64,000 nucleotides of DNA from CALJFL01 sp047633055. GTDB lineage: Bacteria > Pseudomonadota > Gammaproteobacteria > Pseudomonadales > Halieaceae. The stretch covers positions 80,135-144,134 of the forward strand of contig JBLIEI010000001.1 of assembly GCA_047633055.1 (NCBI GenBank), read 5' to 3'. The stretch's first letter is position 1. Every line of letters starts with the position of its first letter. Positions 44,627 through 53,943 of the stretch are shown in pieces. The position numbers and the translations under genes were made by a program. The notes under the pieces were generated by a model. That model had not been told where the DNA came from, searched no databases, and saw only the letters and a program-made list of their open reading frames with translations.

Positions 44627-44960
44627 TCGCCGGCAAGGTAGGCGTCTTTTTTGAAAGAAAATTGTGATGGATAAATTGTGCAGGCGTTAAGTCGCCTGTT
44701 AAACGCTGCACGTCGGCCGCCAAGCTCGCCGGATTACAGCTGACATAGATCAGGCGCTTTGGCTTTAATTTATTGACCCAGTCATTGAGCGCCGGAAAAC
44801 CTTTGCGCGGTGGATCTACCAGCATCAGATCAAATTGTTTTAAACGCTGACGCTGCAGGAAACTGCGCAGGGCATCTTCGTCATACAGGTTCATCGCCAT
44901 AAAGTCGGCATGGCTTGTATTACTGACGTACCATGCGGCGTGACACAGGCCGCGCGGCAA
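44616..44960 (-). pseudogene. RNA m5U methyltransferase fragment
   Basis: About 113 codons contain the motif FDLMLVDPPRKGFPALNDW and LIYVSCNPASLAADVQRL of TrmA/RlmD-type methyltransferases, with the catalytic cysteine in SCNP. The SAM-binding N-terminal part is absent, and the usual C-terminal end with the general-base glutamate is also replaced. Both ends are therefore lost. It overlaps the end of the DUF1907 gene on the other strand by 11 bases. An intact trmA lies at 55154-56248. Confidence 0.75.
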
Positions 44961-45053
44961 TGTTAGGGCTGTGACACATTAAAACGCCATAGCCTATGGC
45001 CACAGCGGCCCGTTTTTTAAGGATGAACCTACGCGGTATAAGGAAGTAGCAGG

Positions 45054-45507
45054 ATGCAAAAAACCATAGTCAGTTTCATTTTCGGCGCTTTGCTTAGCAG
45101 AGGCATTCTCTTCACGCTTTACAGTACTGTCCTGATTGAATAGACATCCGTTCCCTATCTTCCCGATGGAGGCCAGTACATCGGTGAGCGGAAGGGGGAC
45201 TTGTTGCATGGCAAGGGCTAGATTGAATGGCCAGAGGGTTCGTCTTATGAAGGCCACTTCCTTAACGGCGAAATAGTGGGACGAGGTGTTCTTCATTCGG
45301 CCGACGGCTCCATTTACGGGTCAGGGCACCCATGAATCTCCAGATGGCTCGGTTTTTGAGGGTACTGTTAAAGACCGGGCTTTGGCTGGCAAAGGAGAGT
45401 TTACGAACTCAAATGGCGACAAGTACGTTGGTGACTTTAAAGAGGGCTATTTAGATGGCGAGAGTGAATACATTGCCACCGATGGTGACTCTTACAAAGG
45501 TGCTTGA
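45054..45507 (+). pseudogene. MORN-repeat protein, broken
   Basis: From ATG 45054 a signal-like start is followed by MORN repeats: DGGQYIGERKGDLLHGKG, EGSSYEGHFLNGEIVGRG, ADGS, then PDGSVFEGTVKDRALAGKGE, and GDKYVGDFKEGYLDGE. Two in-frame stops (after STVLIE, and after LLHGKG) and one frame change near 45305 interrupt it. MORN proteins are envelope- or membrane-associated scaffolds; this one is not functional as a full protein. Confidence 0.75.
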
Positions 45508-45586
45508 GTATAGGAATGATAAATACCCCTGATTTCGCTCAATCTACTACAAGGTCCCGACTACTGGTAATCGACAGGCCGGGGAC

Positions 45587-45640
45587 AGAGCGCATTAGCC
45601 CATTAAACTTTTGCATAATGGGCTCTGCCCCCTCAAGTTT
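45587..45640. repeat. REP-like hairpin element
   Basis: AGCCCATTA (45597-45605) and TAATGGGCT (45616-45624) form a 9-base stem, inside GGGACAGAGC...GGGCTCTGCCCCC. The strings resemble the fragment at 15987-16010 and, through CCCCTCAAGTTT, the one at 1567. It fits short palindromic elements spread by REP-associated transposases. Confidence 0.6.
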
Positions 45641-45669
45641 AAGACCGGCAGTTCTGCGCGTTGGAGCCC

Positions 45670-46155
45670 AATAGGAAATGGGTGTCAGATATCACGTTTA
45701 TTGAAACAAGCCAGGGTTGGCTTTATCTGGCCATAGTTCTGGATCTGTAATCCCGCGCGATCGTGGGCTGGTCCATGAGCAGCAAGATAGACGGACAACT
45801 GGTTCTGGATGCGCTGGCAATGGCCATCGCGCACAGGGCGCCAAAGCCTGGCCTGCTAGTACGTTCTGATCAGGGCAGCCAATACACGGCAGCGAGTTAT
45901 AGGAGTGAGTTAGCGGCAAACGGCATGACGTGCAGCATGAGTCGGAAAGGCGAATGCCATGATAATGCGGTTGCTGAAAGCTTCTTTCACTCGCTGAAGG
46001 GCGAGCTGGTTTATGGGGCAAGGTTCAAATCACGGGACGATGCACGGCACGGGATCTTCAGATACATTGAACTGTTTTATAACCGGAAACGGCGGCACTC
46101 ACATCTCAACTACAAAGCACCACTTGAATATGAGAATATGAAGGCCGCTGCTTAA
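45670..46155 (+). mobile_element. IS3-family transposase (orfB) C-terminal remnant
   Basis: The frame reads WVSDITFIETSQGWLYLAIVLDL, then TAA (45748-45750) where relatives have tyrosine or phenylalanine, then SRAIVGWSM, VRSDQGSQYTA, CHDNAVAESFFHSLKGELV and IELFYNRKRRHSHL. These are the DDE integrase-core blocks of IS3 orfB. orfA, the start of orfB and the left end are missing. A recognisable right end could not be set with confidence. Confidence 0.82.
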
Positions 46156-46206
46156 TTAGAGTGTCCGGAATACTTGGGGAGCATCAGACTCGATTTATAT
46201 CAAGCC

Positions 46207-46650
46207 TTAGAAATTCGACTTAATCAGACGAACGTTGCCGGACATTTGGTCATTGATATTTGTATACGCACCCAAGACCTCTGGATTGGTTTCTGTTCCT
46301 CCTATTGCAAAATCCATCCTTCCCGCTGCCACTAAAATGCCGCCTTGTCTCATACTGAATCTCGCAACGCCTGTACAGTTAGGAGTAACACTGTAGACGC
46401 CAGAGCCGGAGCCAGTGCTGACCGTTCCATCAGATCCCTCTGTGAGCCTCCTGATTGAAACTCTACCTGTGCCATTGAAATTAAGCATTAGTACCCCCTG
46501 AGAGGTCCAGAAATCTTCCGTTTGGGGAAAATGATACTCGCCTTCGAAATCACCCTGAATCGTTGCTCTAGTGCAAGCGGCGGCGACTTGTTGGGCGGAG
46601 ACTGACAGAATAAATGCTGTAGCAAGAACTTTGAGTTTTAGACACTTCAC
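46207..46650 (-). CDS. Secreted protein of unknown function
   Basis: 147 residues with a signal peptide (cleavage after QQVAA or VAAA, near residue 23). The mature part is beta-rich with one disulfide-capable pair of cysteines (ACTRATIQGDFEGEYHF and TPNCTGVARFS), a GVLMLNFNGTGRVSI strand region and a GNVRLIKSNF end. It looks like a small lipocalin-like or beta-sandwich secreted domain. GTG 46650 is used because GGAGAG precedes it and the signal peptide starts there. Confidence 0.6.
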   Translation of the reverse strand: MKCLKLKVLATAFILSVSAQQVAAACTRATIQGDFEGEYHFPQTEDFWTSQGVLMLNFNGTGRVSIRRLTEGSDGTVSTGSGSGVYSVTPNCTGVARFSMRQGGILVAAGRMDFAIGGTETNPEVLGAYTNINDQMSGNVRLIKSNF

Positions 46651-46896
46651 AAACTTCTCTCCATTGTTGGGTAAAGTGAGTGGCCCAATTGAATAAAAAA
46701 TCAGAACCGGACGACAACTATATGACATGTAGTGAGACAGGGAAAACAGATTTAAACAGCGCTATAAATCGTAAATAGCGATCTAATGTAAGAAGGCGGA
46801 AAACCCCTTTTATCCATAAAAAAAGTTATGGCCGGACTGCCACAACTCATTAGATATAATTTCCGCATTTAAGCTACAGCATGTAGGGAATTTGGA

Positions 46897-47006
46897 GTCA
46901 GATCTTGCGTCTTGTTACCGCCAGAATTTAGGGATGAAAAGTCTGAGCGCTGATCTGCGTCTGGCACAAACACCAATGCGCACAGGGCAAAAGGCAAGAC
47001 CTGACC
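46897..47006. repeat. Small inverted-repeat element (MITE-like)
   Basis: GTCAGATCTTGC (46897-46908) and GCAAGACCTGAC (46994-47005) are inverted repeats with one mismatch bounding about 110 bases. The right end, AAAAGGCAAGACCTGACC (46989-47006), is identical over 18 bases to 2019-2036 just upstream of the PepSY-TM gene. Confidence 0.6.
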
Positions 47007-47094
47007 GTGCGGATACGGCCGTTCGTCATCGAGATAAGATCACTAATTTGGCGGCGGCTTTCGACTCAATGCGGTCTTAAAGAATCAGCCGATT

Positions 47095-47520
47095 TCAGTT
47101 GATTGACGCCGCAAACTGCGCGTTAGTCTCAATATTCAACTGTCCGGCCAGCCCGGCCTCCCGGTGCACGGCAATGTCTTGGTATTCGGGGCTGGAGATC
47201 ATTTCCAGCATGGCGGCGCGGCTGGGGTACATCGCGATCGCCACATCGTCCCAGAGTTCTTCAACTTCGCCCAGCATCAGGCGAGAGACAGTGCCGGAGA
47301 AAATGATGCCACCTTTGACGGTCGCCAGCCTTTCAATAACAGCCACACCGTATACCAGGTAGGCGTCACGGCCCGATAGCTCGGTGTCACGCCCGTCGGC
47401 GTACTCGGCCTTGTCCTTGTATTTGAGCAGGTTGAGCATGTAGATGGGCCGGCCATCGCTCGGCGCAAGAAAGCCGGTAATCTGTTCTTCGTTGGGCTCA
47501 AGGGCGTTGTGATATTCCAT
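47095..47520 (-). CDS. DUF1330 protein
   Basis: 141 residues of the DUF1330 dimeric alpha/beta-barrel family: PIYMLNLLKYKDKAEY, GRDAYLVYGVAVIERLATVKGGIIFSG, DDVAIAMYPSRAAMLEMISSPEYQ and AVHREAGLAGQL. The family is of unknown function with a ferredoxin-like fold. GGGAGCTCC sits just before ATG 47520. It is the one intact-looking conserved gene in the decay zone. Confidence 0.85.
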   Translation of the reverse strand: MEYHNALEPNEEQITGFLAPSDGRPIYMLNLLKYKDKAEYADGRDTELSGRDAYLVYGVAVIERLATVKGGIIFSGTVSRLMLGEVEELWDDVAIAMYPSRAAMLEMISSPEYQDIAVHREAGLAGQLNIETNAQFAASIN

Positions 47521-48208
47521 GGGAGCTCCTGTCTGTCAACTTTGAATGTCTGTGTAGACCGATAGTCCACTTTAAGCGACAGCGCTCAAAATCTATCACT
47601 GACTTCAAGCTCTGTCTCGGTTTGTGGTGATGATTCTTAATGTCACATTCGCGATCTCGCAGAGTAGTTTTCTAGGCTGAGCCGTTTTCAACTCCTTAGA
47701 GACATTTCCAGCATATAGCGATACACAATAAAGGGTTACATTGTGTCACAGTTTTTTACACTTTCAGGAATAAGCTGATTCCGATTTTACCCTAAGGCCT
47801 TGGTTGGCCACGCCGCAAGAAAGCGTAAACAGTACTCCTGATGTATAGCTCTCACATGACGGGGTATTTTTTGTCGTAAATTTTAGGTGGCTTATGATCG
47901 GAACCGGTACTTAGCTGCCCGCCAGATTTGGTCTGCTACACTTGGCGAGTCGTGATCAGTCGCAAAGGATGTTTCGAGACAAGTGCTCAGAGTTATCAAA
48001 AGTTGGGCCATCCTTGTTGGCCCCATAGTACACATCCTTATACCTTCATTATGAATTGCTTCAGGGAGATTAAATTGATGTATGTCAAAAGAAGCGCTTC
48101 TACAACCTTGTATCGTATTTGGAGACATGCAGATCCTGCTATTCTTACATTGGTGTAGTTACTAAAAGGCGAGACTCATTGAAATTCTATTCTTGGAATA
48201 TATCTTAG
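47521..48208. other. Non-coding stretch
   Basis: About 690 bases without a gene I can support, no RNA gene, and no clear repeat. Small open frames present do not resemble proteins. Confidence 0.4.
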
Positions 48209-48319
48209 ATGTTTTGGATAAAAAACAATATTTTGCTAGCCTCGATTACCGTACTTCTGGCTGGCTGCACAAACGAAAATAAGAGTGTCCTTGCACGCTT
48301 CCCTATCTATGAAGAGTGA
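48209..48319 (+). pseudogene. Short lipoprotein start, probably truncated
   Basis: A 36-codon frame from ATG 48209 encodes a clean lipoprotein signal (NILLASITVLLAGC lipobox) and only 16 further residues before TGA. It is either a tiny lipoprotein or the start of a longer gene lost by a nonsense or indel event. No ribosome binding site of note. Confidence 0.4.
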
Positions 48320-48942
48320 GGTTCATCCACCCGTCGTGAATTACACCGAGCTAGTGGTTTGATACAAGAGGGCCGCATATCGCATGTATGTGACGGACCA
48401 GAGGGTCAGGCTGGGGGAGGGGATTAGGTCGATGGTGATCGGTTTAGAAGAGGCAACCAAACCTGGTCTTGAATTCTGTGGCACGCATTAGAGGCCATCC
48501 AACATACGTGTCCGCTCTGAGGCCTTGGCTCTATACTGCGTTGTCGGTAAAGCCCACATCGGTAGCGCGTGTAACTGCCCCGCTAGGCTCAATGGTTGGG
48601 ACGAGGGTTGGCTCTCATTCAGTACAACTCCTAGATCCAGCGTCGCTTCGGGCGTGTTTTAGATGCCTGATAGTAATCGATATATAAAAAAGCAGGCTTG
48701 CGTACAGCGTAACCGCCGCCCCAATTTGCAGCGTTAGGCGGATGGATATTAAGGGCATTAGTTCGTTATTTATGATTTTTAGCATTGGTTAAATCTGCTT
48801 CTTTTGTGCTACAGCATGCCCTATCGTGTGCATGTTCGATTAACGTTCAAATTGTTACTTCAAGATCGACGCAACACGTTGAACCTGTGCGTTGCCGCTG
48901 ATCACCAATACCTGTTTTTATTCAAACTAAAGAAGGATTCTT
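48320..48942. other. Non-coding stretch with a duplicated remnant
   Basis: No intact gene. Around 48485-48530 the minus strand encodes YRAKASERTRMLD, related to YKCKASERTGTLA encoded on the minus strand near 49660-49705. The two look like diverged copies of one lost gene. Confidence 0.35.
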
Positions 48943-49368
48943 ATGCAGCCAGCTACGTCCACTATTGTGATACTTGCAGCCATGCTTGTTGGTGGTGGCG
49001 CTTACGCCACAGGTCCGTCAGGAACAAGCCAGTCGCAAGTCAAAGCCTTCTTGCAGAGCATAGAACAGATACAGAAGAGTGTTGAGGAATTGGCGCAGTG
49101 GAAACAGCTGCCCCAGCCGCAGCAACAGCCGCAGCAACAGGCGGAGCAGCGGGAGCGGGAGCAACGGGAGCAGGTGGAGCAACAGTTGCAGTAGATCGCG
49201 TATGCGCGGCTGCAGACCATTGCTAGGCAGAATGCCGCTAACCAATCCGGCCAGTTGGCGTCCTCGGCTCAGACCATCACCCAGAGGCTGGACATATTCA
49301 ACAAAAGCATGGGCGCATTGAACCAGAACATGTTGAGCAACAAAAATTCCAACAACGCAACTGCCTAG
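48943..49368 (+). pseudogene. Secreted glutamine-rich coiled-coil protein interrupted by an amber codon
   Basis: From ATG 48943 a signal peptide (cleavage after GGGAYA) leads into a helical, glutamine-rich segment (FLQSIEQIQKSVEELAQ, then PQPQQQPQQQAEQREREQREQ) that meets TAG at 49192-49194, codon 84. The same frame continues for 57 codons with protein-like, Q- and N-rich helix (RLQTIARQNAANQSGQLA, ITQRLDIFNKSMGALNQNM) to a second TAG at 49366-49368. Either a recent nonsense mutation or a suppressed stop. Confidence 0.55.
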
Positions 49369-49536
49369 TTTGCCACTTACGATACTGCTGTAGGCGTTAG
49401 ATTTATCGCATTGTTTATTTGAGTAAGTCACATCTACGGTAACGTTTCCATCGTGCGCGCGGGGCGTTAGCGCGATGTAAGTTTCGTTGGCTGCCACCTG
49501 CTCCACCTGAGTTCAAGACCAGCTTGGCGCTGCGCT

Positions 49537-49800
49537 CTACAAGCTATAGTCCCTACCAGTTTTGCGCTGAATGACTACCTGTTGGCCATCTACAACAGAC
49601 ACTGTCGTTGCGGTTTGATCTGGGATGGCGTCATAGGTTTTGCCGCCTGGCGTTGGCCCGGTTGCCAACGTACCTGTCCGCTCTGAGGCTTTGCATTTAT
49701 ACGGGCCGATATAGCCTTTGGCGTACATAGGGGTGTACATTGGGGCCACTTGGGCACCAGCATTTCTACCGTCAAAATCTCTCGAATATAGCAATCTTCC
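49537..49800 (-). pseudogene. C-terminal remnant of an unrecognised protein
   Basis: The minus strand encodes PMYTPMYAKGYIGPYKCKASER, then GTLATGPTPGGKTYDAIPDQT and VVDGQQVVIQRKTG to a stop at 49537. A start is not apparent, since the frame upstream runs antisense through the amidohydrolase signal region. A related fragment lies near 48490. Probably the truncated end of a secreted or phage-like gene; low certainty. Confidence 0.3.
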
Positions 49801-49837
49801 AGGTTGTTTTACAAAAACTCTAATTATGGGTATCCCT

Positions 49838-51610
49838 ATGCTTAACAAGTCCATTTGCATATTCTCTGTCATTGGCATGCTGGCAAGTGCAATCATTAAC
49901 GCGCGCGAACCAGAAGCAGTGGTTAAAAATGCAGATTTGGTGATGCACAATGCCCGGGTCTATACCGTGAACTCCGCGCAACCCTGGGCATCCGCTATCG
50001 TTATCGCCAGTGAAAAAATTGTTTATGTGGGAACAGATGCTGGCGCCAAGCAGTGGATTGGCCCTAGCACCCGAGTGCAAGATTTAGATGGCAGACTGGT
50101 TCTACCTGGATTTCAGGACGCCCATGTCCACCCGCTGGAGGGCGCTAGTCTCGAGACCTTCATGGGCTGCGACCTGTACGATATTTCCAACGAGGATCCA
50201 AATCCTGAAAATTGGATAGAACTGATCAAACCCTGTGTGGAAGATATCGATCTTCATGGATGGGTGCTGGGTGGCGGCCATAGCAACCTTCAATTGCTGA
50301 AGCTTGATCGGCCGCCGCGAGAGTTACTCGATGAAGCGTTTCCAGATACCCCCGCTGCGTTTATGGAAAAATCATCACATTCCATGTGGGTGAACAGCAA
50401 GGCGTTGGAGGTTGTCGGCATAACGGCGGACACACCTCATCCGCAGGGCGGCAGAATTTTTCATGATCCGTCGACCGGGGAACCTAACGGAATTTTGTCC
50501 GACAGTGCCGGTGATGAGTTAATGCATATCGCACTGAGCAAAACGCCGCAATTGCAGGAGGCGCGTTACCAAGCTCTACTGATATCGCAGGACCTGTTGG
50601 TCCGACATGGAATTACCTCTGCAAACAATGCCAGGGTTTATTGGAAGCGAGGTAATCTTGAGCCATGGTTACGCGCAGAGCAGGAAGGCACGCTGAAGAC
50701 GCGCACAGTATTGTCGCTTTGGGCCTATCCGCACATGGACGACGATAGCCAGTTGGCGTATCTAAAGACGCTATACGCAGACAGTCCAGAATCAATGTTA
50801 CGTCTCTCACAGATAAAGTTTTATATGGACGGCGTGCCAGATCTCAACTCTGCGGCGGTGCTTCAGCCTTATGGTTATCTTATATTTCCTGAAGCCAGCC
50901 CGATCGGGTTGAACTACTTTACCCAACAGCGACTAAGCCGCTATATCACAGAGCTGGAACGTGTCGGGTTTGGTGTCGTTATCCACGCAATTGGCGACAG
51001 GGGTGCTCGTGAGGCGCTCAACGCAATTGAGGAAGCACAACGTCAAAATCCCCAGTTAGGCGGCACACGCAGACATTATATTTCACACGTGGGTTGGTTG
51101 AGCCCGCAGGACATCCCCCGTTTTGCACAACTCAATGTGACGGCCGATACCCAAATCAATTTCGAGCCTGAGAGTATTGACGTTAGTACTGATGGCGTAG
51201 AACGGGATGTATGGGACGCGCTATACGCTAACACCGAATCCGATATGGATGCATTGCCCGAGCTGTTTGAGAGTGGCGCAAGGATTGTGTTATCAAGTGA
51301 TTGGGATGTTGCAAGTATTGATCCTCTATACTCGCTCTATCGTGCCGCCGTTGTGTTTTCGTCGGCAATGAAGCCTGAAGACGTACTCCCGTTTGCCATC
51401 CGCGCATACACGCTTAATGCCGCTTACGCGATGAATCAGGACGGTCTGACCGGATCTGTCGAGATCGGTAAATTTGCCGATCTGATTGTTCTTGATGAAA
51501 ATATCTTTGAGTTACCCGCAGAGCGAATTAAGGATGCCCGGGTTATGATGACATTGGTTGGGGGCCGCGAGGTGTATCGTTCATCGAAGTGGAAATCGAG
51601 GGGCAACTAG
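49838..51610 (+). CDS. Secreted YtcJ-like amidohydrolase
   Basis: 590 residues with an N-terminal signal (CIFSVIGMLASAIINA). The amidohydrolase_3 (YtcJ) body has ADLVMHNARVYTVN, GRLVLPGFQDAHVHP with the HxH metal pair near residue 96, a KFYMDGVPDLN block, VIHAIGDRG, SHVGWL, LSSDWDV with the metal aspartate, and GSVEIGKFADLIVLDE. Such enzymes hydrolyse amide or similar bonds of unknown small molecules; some are exported. Start is 49838 or the in-frame ATG at 49826; no strong ribosome binding site is seen for either. Confidence 0.85.
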   Translation: MLNKSICIFSVIGMLASAIINAREPEAVVKNADLVMHNARVYTVNSAQPWASAIVIASEKIVYVGTDAGAKQWIGPSTRVQDLDGRLVLPGFQDAHVHPLEGASLETFMGCDLYDISNEDPNPENWIELIKPCVEDIDLHGWVLGGGHSNLQLLKLDRPPRELLDEAFPDTPAAFMEKSSHSMWVNSKALEVVGITADTPHPQGGRIFHDPSTGEPNGILSDSAGDELMHIALSKTPQLQEARYQALLISQDLLVRHGITSANNARVYWKRGNLEPWLRAEQEGTLKTRTVLSLWAYPHMDDDSQLAYLKTLYADSPESMLRLSQIKFYMDGVPDLNSAAVLQPYGYLIFPEASPIGLNYFTQQRLSRYITELERVGFGVVIHAIGDRGAREALNAIEEAQRQNPQLGGTRRHYISHVGWLSPQDIPRFAQLNVTADTQINFEPESIDVSTDGVERDVWDALYANTESDMDALPELFESGARIVLSSDWDVASIDPLYSLYRAAVVFSSAMKPEDVLPFAIRAYTLNAAYAMNQDGLTGSVEIGKFADLIVLDENIFELPAERIKDARVMMTLVGGREVYRSSKWKSRGN

Positions 51611-51971
51611 CAACATGGGAAACGCATCCTCGCATCGCATTAATTGTGCCTTCTCTCGGGCTTCATCATCCGACCCTGGCTGGTATCCTGAAACTTTCGG
51701 ACTCCGGAACTGAATACGCCAGCCGGCGGTAACAAGCCCGTACTGGGTCGCTATGCCACCCTGGAGTCAGGCGAGAGGCCTGAGTTCACAGCGGGTGACA
51801 TCTTAGCGTTTCGCCGGCGCACTGAAAGCGCTAGCTAGACTAACTAATCTCATCGGCCGAACACGGGTCAATTGTCACTAGTGCCGTAGAGAGGCTTCTC
51901 GCCGCTTTGCTGTATAATGTGCTCTAAACCGTGCGCGCTAATAACCACCGACTGAGACGATAACGAACTTC
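51611..51971. other. Intergenic stretch between accessory and core blocks
   Basis: About 360 bases with no gene, no tRNA and no repeat found. It is the boundary between the decay zone with amidohydrolase and the conserved block. Confidence 0.4.
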
Positions 51972-53234
51972 ATGCTGCCAATCGCTGAATCAGAGTACAA
52001 AAAGCGATCGTTTCCCTGGCGATCGGCGGCGGCCCTGTTTATGTTTTTCGGCGCGGTTTTGGGTTTTTCTTTGGGAGTTTCAGTAACCGAAAGGTCCGAG
52101 GTGGGCTCTGCAGGCCTTCTAACCCACGCCTATTACAGTTTAAGCCTCTTCGTTGTGGGTGGCGTCGACCTTGGTACACCTTATGGCGGCCCCTTGTATG
52201 GCCGTGTTCTGGTTTGGATTTCATATTTCGGGGCGCCCACGCTGGCGGCGTCTGCACTGATCGAAGCGCTGCTGCGGGCGATTGCGCCTCAGGCCTGGCT
52301 AATGCGTAGCTTGAAAGGTCATATTATTCTGGTCGGTGGTGGCAATCTGTCGCTGAGCTATTTGCGTGTGCTGCGCAAGCATGACAAGAAAATAACTGTG
52401 GTGGTCGCCTGTCGTAATGCGATGGAGCAATCAGCGCTGGATGAATTTGAACAAGGCTTCGGCGCGATAGTGGTTACCGGAGATATTACTCACGAGTTTT
52501 TCTTGCGCCAGCTGCGTGTAGAGTCTGCCCGTAAGATTTTGCTGTTTTCAGATAACAGCCTCAGAAGCTACGAGGCCGGTAGTATTCTGCTGAATCTAGT
52601 GCCAGGTATTGGGCCGCGCGTTGTTATTCACTGCGCCAAACTACGCTTCATGCGCGCGATGGAGAACACCCGCGTGGCGCGAAGCTGCGAAACCTTCAAC
52701 GCCTACCACCTAGCGGCCTCTGGCCTGGTGCGAGGTCACATGTTGCAGTATTTTAAGGAAACCAAACCCAAAGATGTGGTGGTTATCGCGGGCTTTGGAC
52801 GTTTTGGTCAGTCGGTCCTTGAGCAGTTACAGTTACACGCTATCAGTGAATTGGCGACTTTGGTGATTATTGAAATGGATGCTCATCGCCGGGTCAGAGT
52901 TGCCGAGGAACAGATGTCCTTTCTTGGCGACTACCGTCGTGAGATTTACGAGGGCGACATTTCGAACCCTGAGGTATGGGATCAACTGCATCGAGAGGTA
53001 GATCTGGAGTCGGACAATACCGTTTTCGTTCTTGGCACTGGGCGTGAAGAAGACAACTTCCGTACCTCGCTGTGGTTGCGCCGCAAATACCCCGAGTCGA
53101 TGATTATCACGCGTACCAGTAAAGAGTCCGGGTTTGCCAAGCAAGAAGGCAAAGACCATGGCATTATCACGGTCAGCATCAGCCAGCTGGTGGAAGAAAA
53201 CATACCCAGGGGTTGGCTGGATACTGAGCACTAG
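51972..53234 (+). CDS. Potassium-channel-type protein with two RCK (TrkA-N) domains
   Basis: 420 residues: two hydrophobic segments (about 18-38 and 70-100) enclose a short pore-like loop (SLFVVGGVDLGTP). Two Rossmann RCK domains follow, starting at HIILVGGGNLSLSYLRVL (about 115) and DVVVIAGFGRFGQSVLEQL (about 265). The RCK units bind nucleotides and gate K+ flow. The filter is not a canonical TVGYG, so it may be a regulatory or divergent channel. Separated from dUTPase by 76 bases. Confidence 0.75.
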   Translation: MLPIAESEYKKRSFPWRSAAALFMFFGAVLGFSLGVSVTERSEVGSAGLLTHAYYSLSLFVVGGVDLGTPYGGPLYGRVLVWISYFGAPTLAASALIEALLRAIAPQAWLMRSLKGHIILVGGGNLSLSYLRVLRKHDKKITVVVACRNAMEQSALDEFEQGFGAIVVTGDITHEFFLRQLRVESARKILLFSDNSLRSYEAGSILLNLVPGIGPRVVIHCAKLRFMRAMENTRVARSCETFNAYHLAASGLVRGHMLQYFKETKPKDVVVIAGFGRFGQSVLEQLQLHAISELATLVIIEMDAHRRVRVAEEQMSFLGDYRREIYEGDISNPEVWDQLHREVDLESDNTVFVLGTGREEDNFRTSLWLRRKYPESMIITRTSKESGFAKQEGKDHGIITVSISQLVEENIPRGWLDTEH

Positions 53235-53310
53235 CGGTGCCGAATCTGTATTTTGCCCCTTATCACTGGTATCCTCGACAATTCTTTTTTGCTGCGCTAG
53301 AGAGAGTCCT

Positions 53311-53940
53311 TTGAAGCAAGCTCTGATCAATATGCTGACCATGCAAGACCGTATGAACACCCGGGTTCATCCGCAGTGGATAGAGCAAAACTTTGAATGG
53401 TATCGCGCAATCTGGGTCGAGTGCGGAGAGCTCATTGAGCACTTTGGTTATAAATGGTGGAAAAAACAGGAGCCTGATTTGCCTCAAGTGCAGCTTGAAG
53501 TGATCGATATCTGGCACTTCGGGCTTTCAGCGTTATTCCAGCCTGGCGTTGGGCTTGAAGATATGGCGGACACTATTGCCAATGAATTGGCCAGCCATCA
53601 GGCCAGTGGCGCCGATGTCCGTATCGCCACCGAAGTGTTGGCACAGGATTCATTGCAGACCCAAAGCTTTTCACCCACTAAATTTTGGGATCTGATGCTG
53701 GCATCGGGTCTGGATTTTGACTCGCTCTATACCGCCTATGTTAGCAAGAACGTCTTAAACTTCTTCCGTCAGGACAATGGCTATAAAGACGGAAGCTACC
53801 GTAAAAACTGGGCGGGCCGCGAAGACAATGAACACCTGGTTGAGTTGATCGTCGCTCTCGATAAATCCGCAGACGATTTTGCCGATCAAGTCTATCTGGC
53901 CTTGTCACAGCGCTACTCGGAACTTGCCCCAACGGGCTGA
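53311..53940 (+). CDS. Dimeric (all-alpha) dUTP diphosphatase
   Basis: 209 residues with the MazG/dUTPase helix motifs: MQDRMNTRVHPQW, EWYRAIWVECGELIEHFGYKWWK, QLEVIDIWHF with the EExxExxD-like magnesium set, then NVLNFFRQDNGYKDGSYRKNW and EDNEHLVEL. It converts dUTP to dUMP, keeping uracil out of DNA. TTG 53311 is chosen, with GAGAGA a few bases upstream and the expected LKQALINML start; the frame extends upstream into the potassium-channel gene. Confidence 0.88.
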   Translation: MKQALINMLTMQDRMNTRVHPQWIEQNFEWYRAIWVECGELIEHFGYKWWKKQEPDLPQVQLEVIDIWHFGLSALFQPGVGLEDMADTIANELASHQASGADVRIATEVLAQDSLQTQSFSPTKFWDLMLASGLDFDSLYTAYVSKNVLNFFRQDNGYKDGSYRKNWAGREDNEHLVELIVALDKSADDFADQVYLALSQRYSELAPTG

Positions 53941-53943
53941 ATC

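Noticed and set aside
48725..48745. attC-like GTTAGGC core
   Set aside because: An isolated match; the possible partner (GCGTAAC) is only about 25 bases away and deviates from consensus, too short for an attC site.
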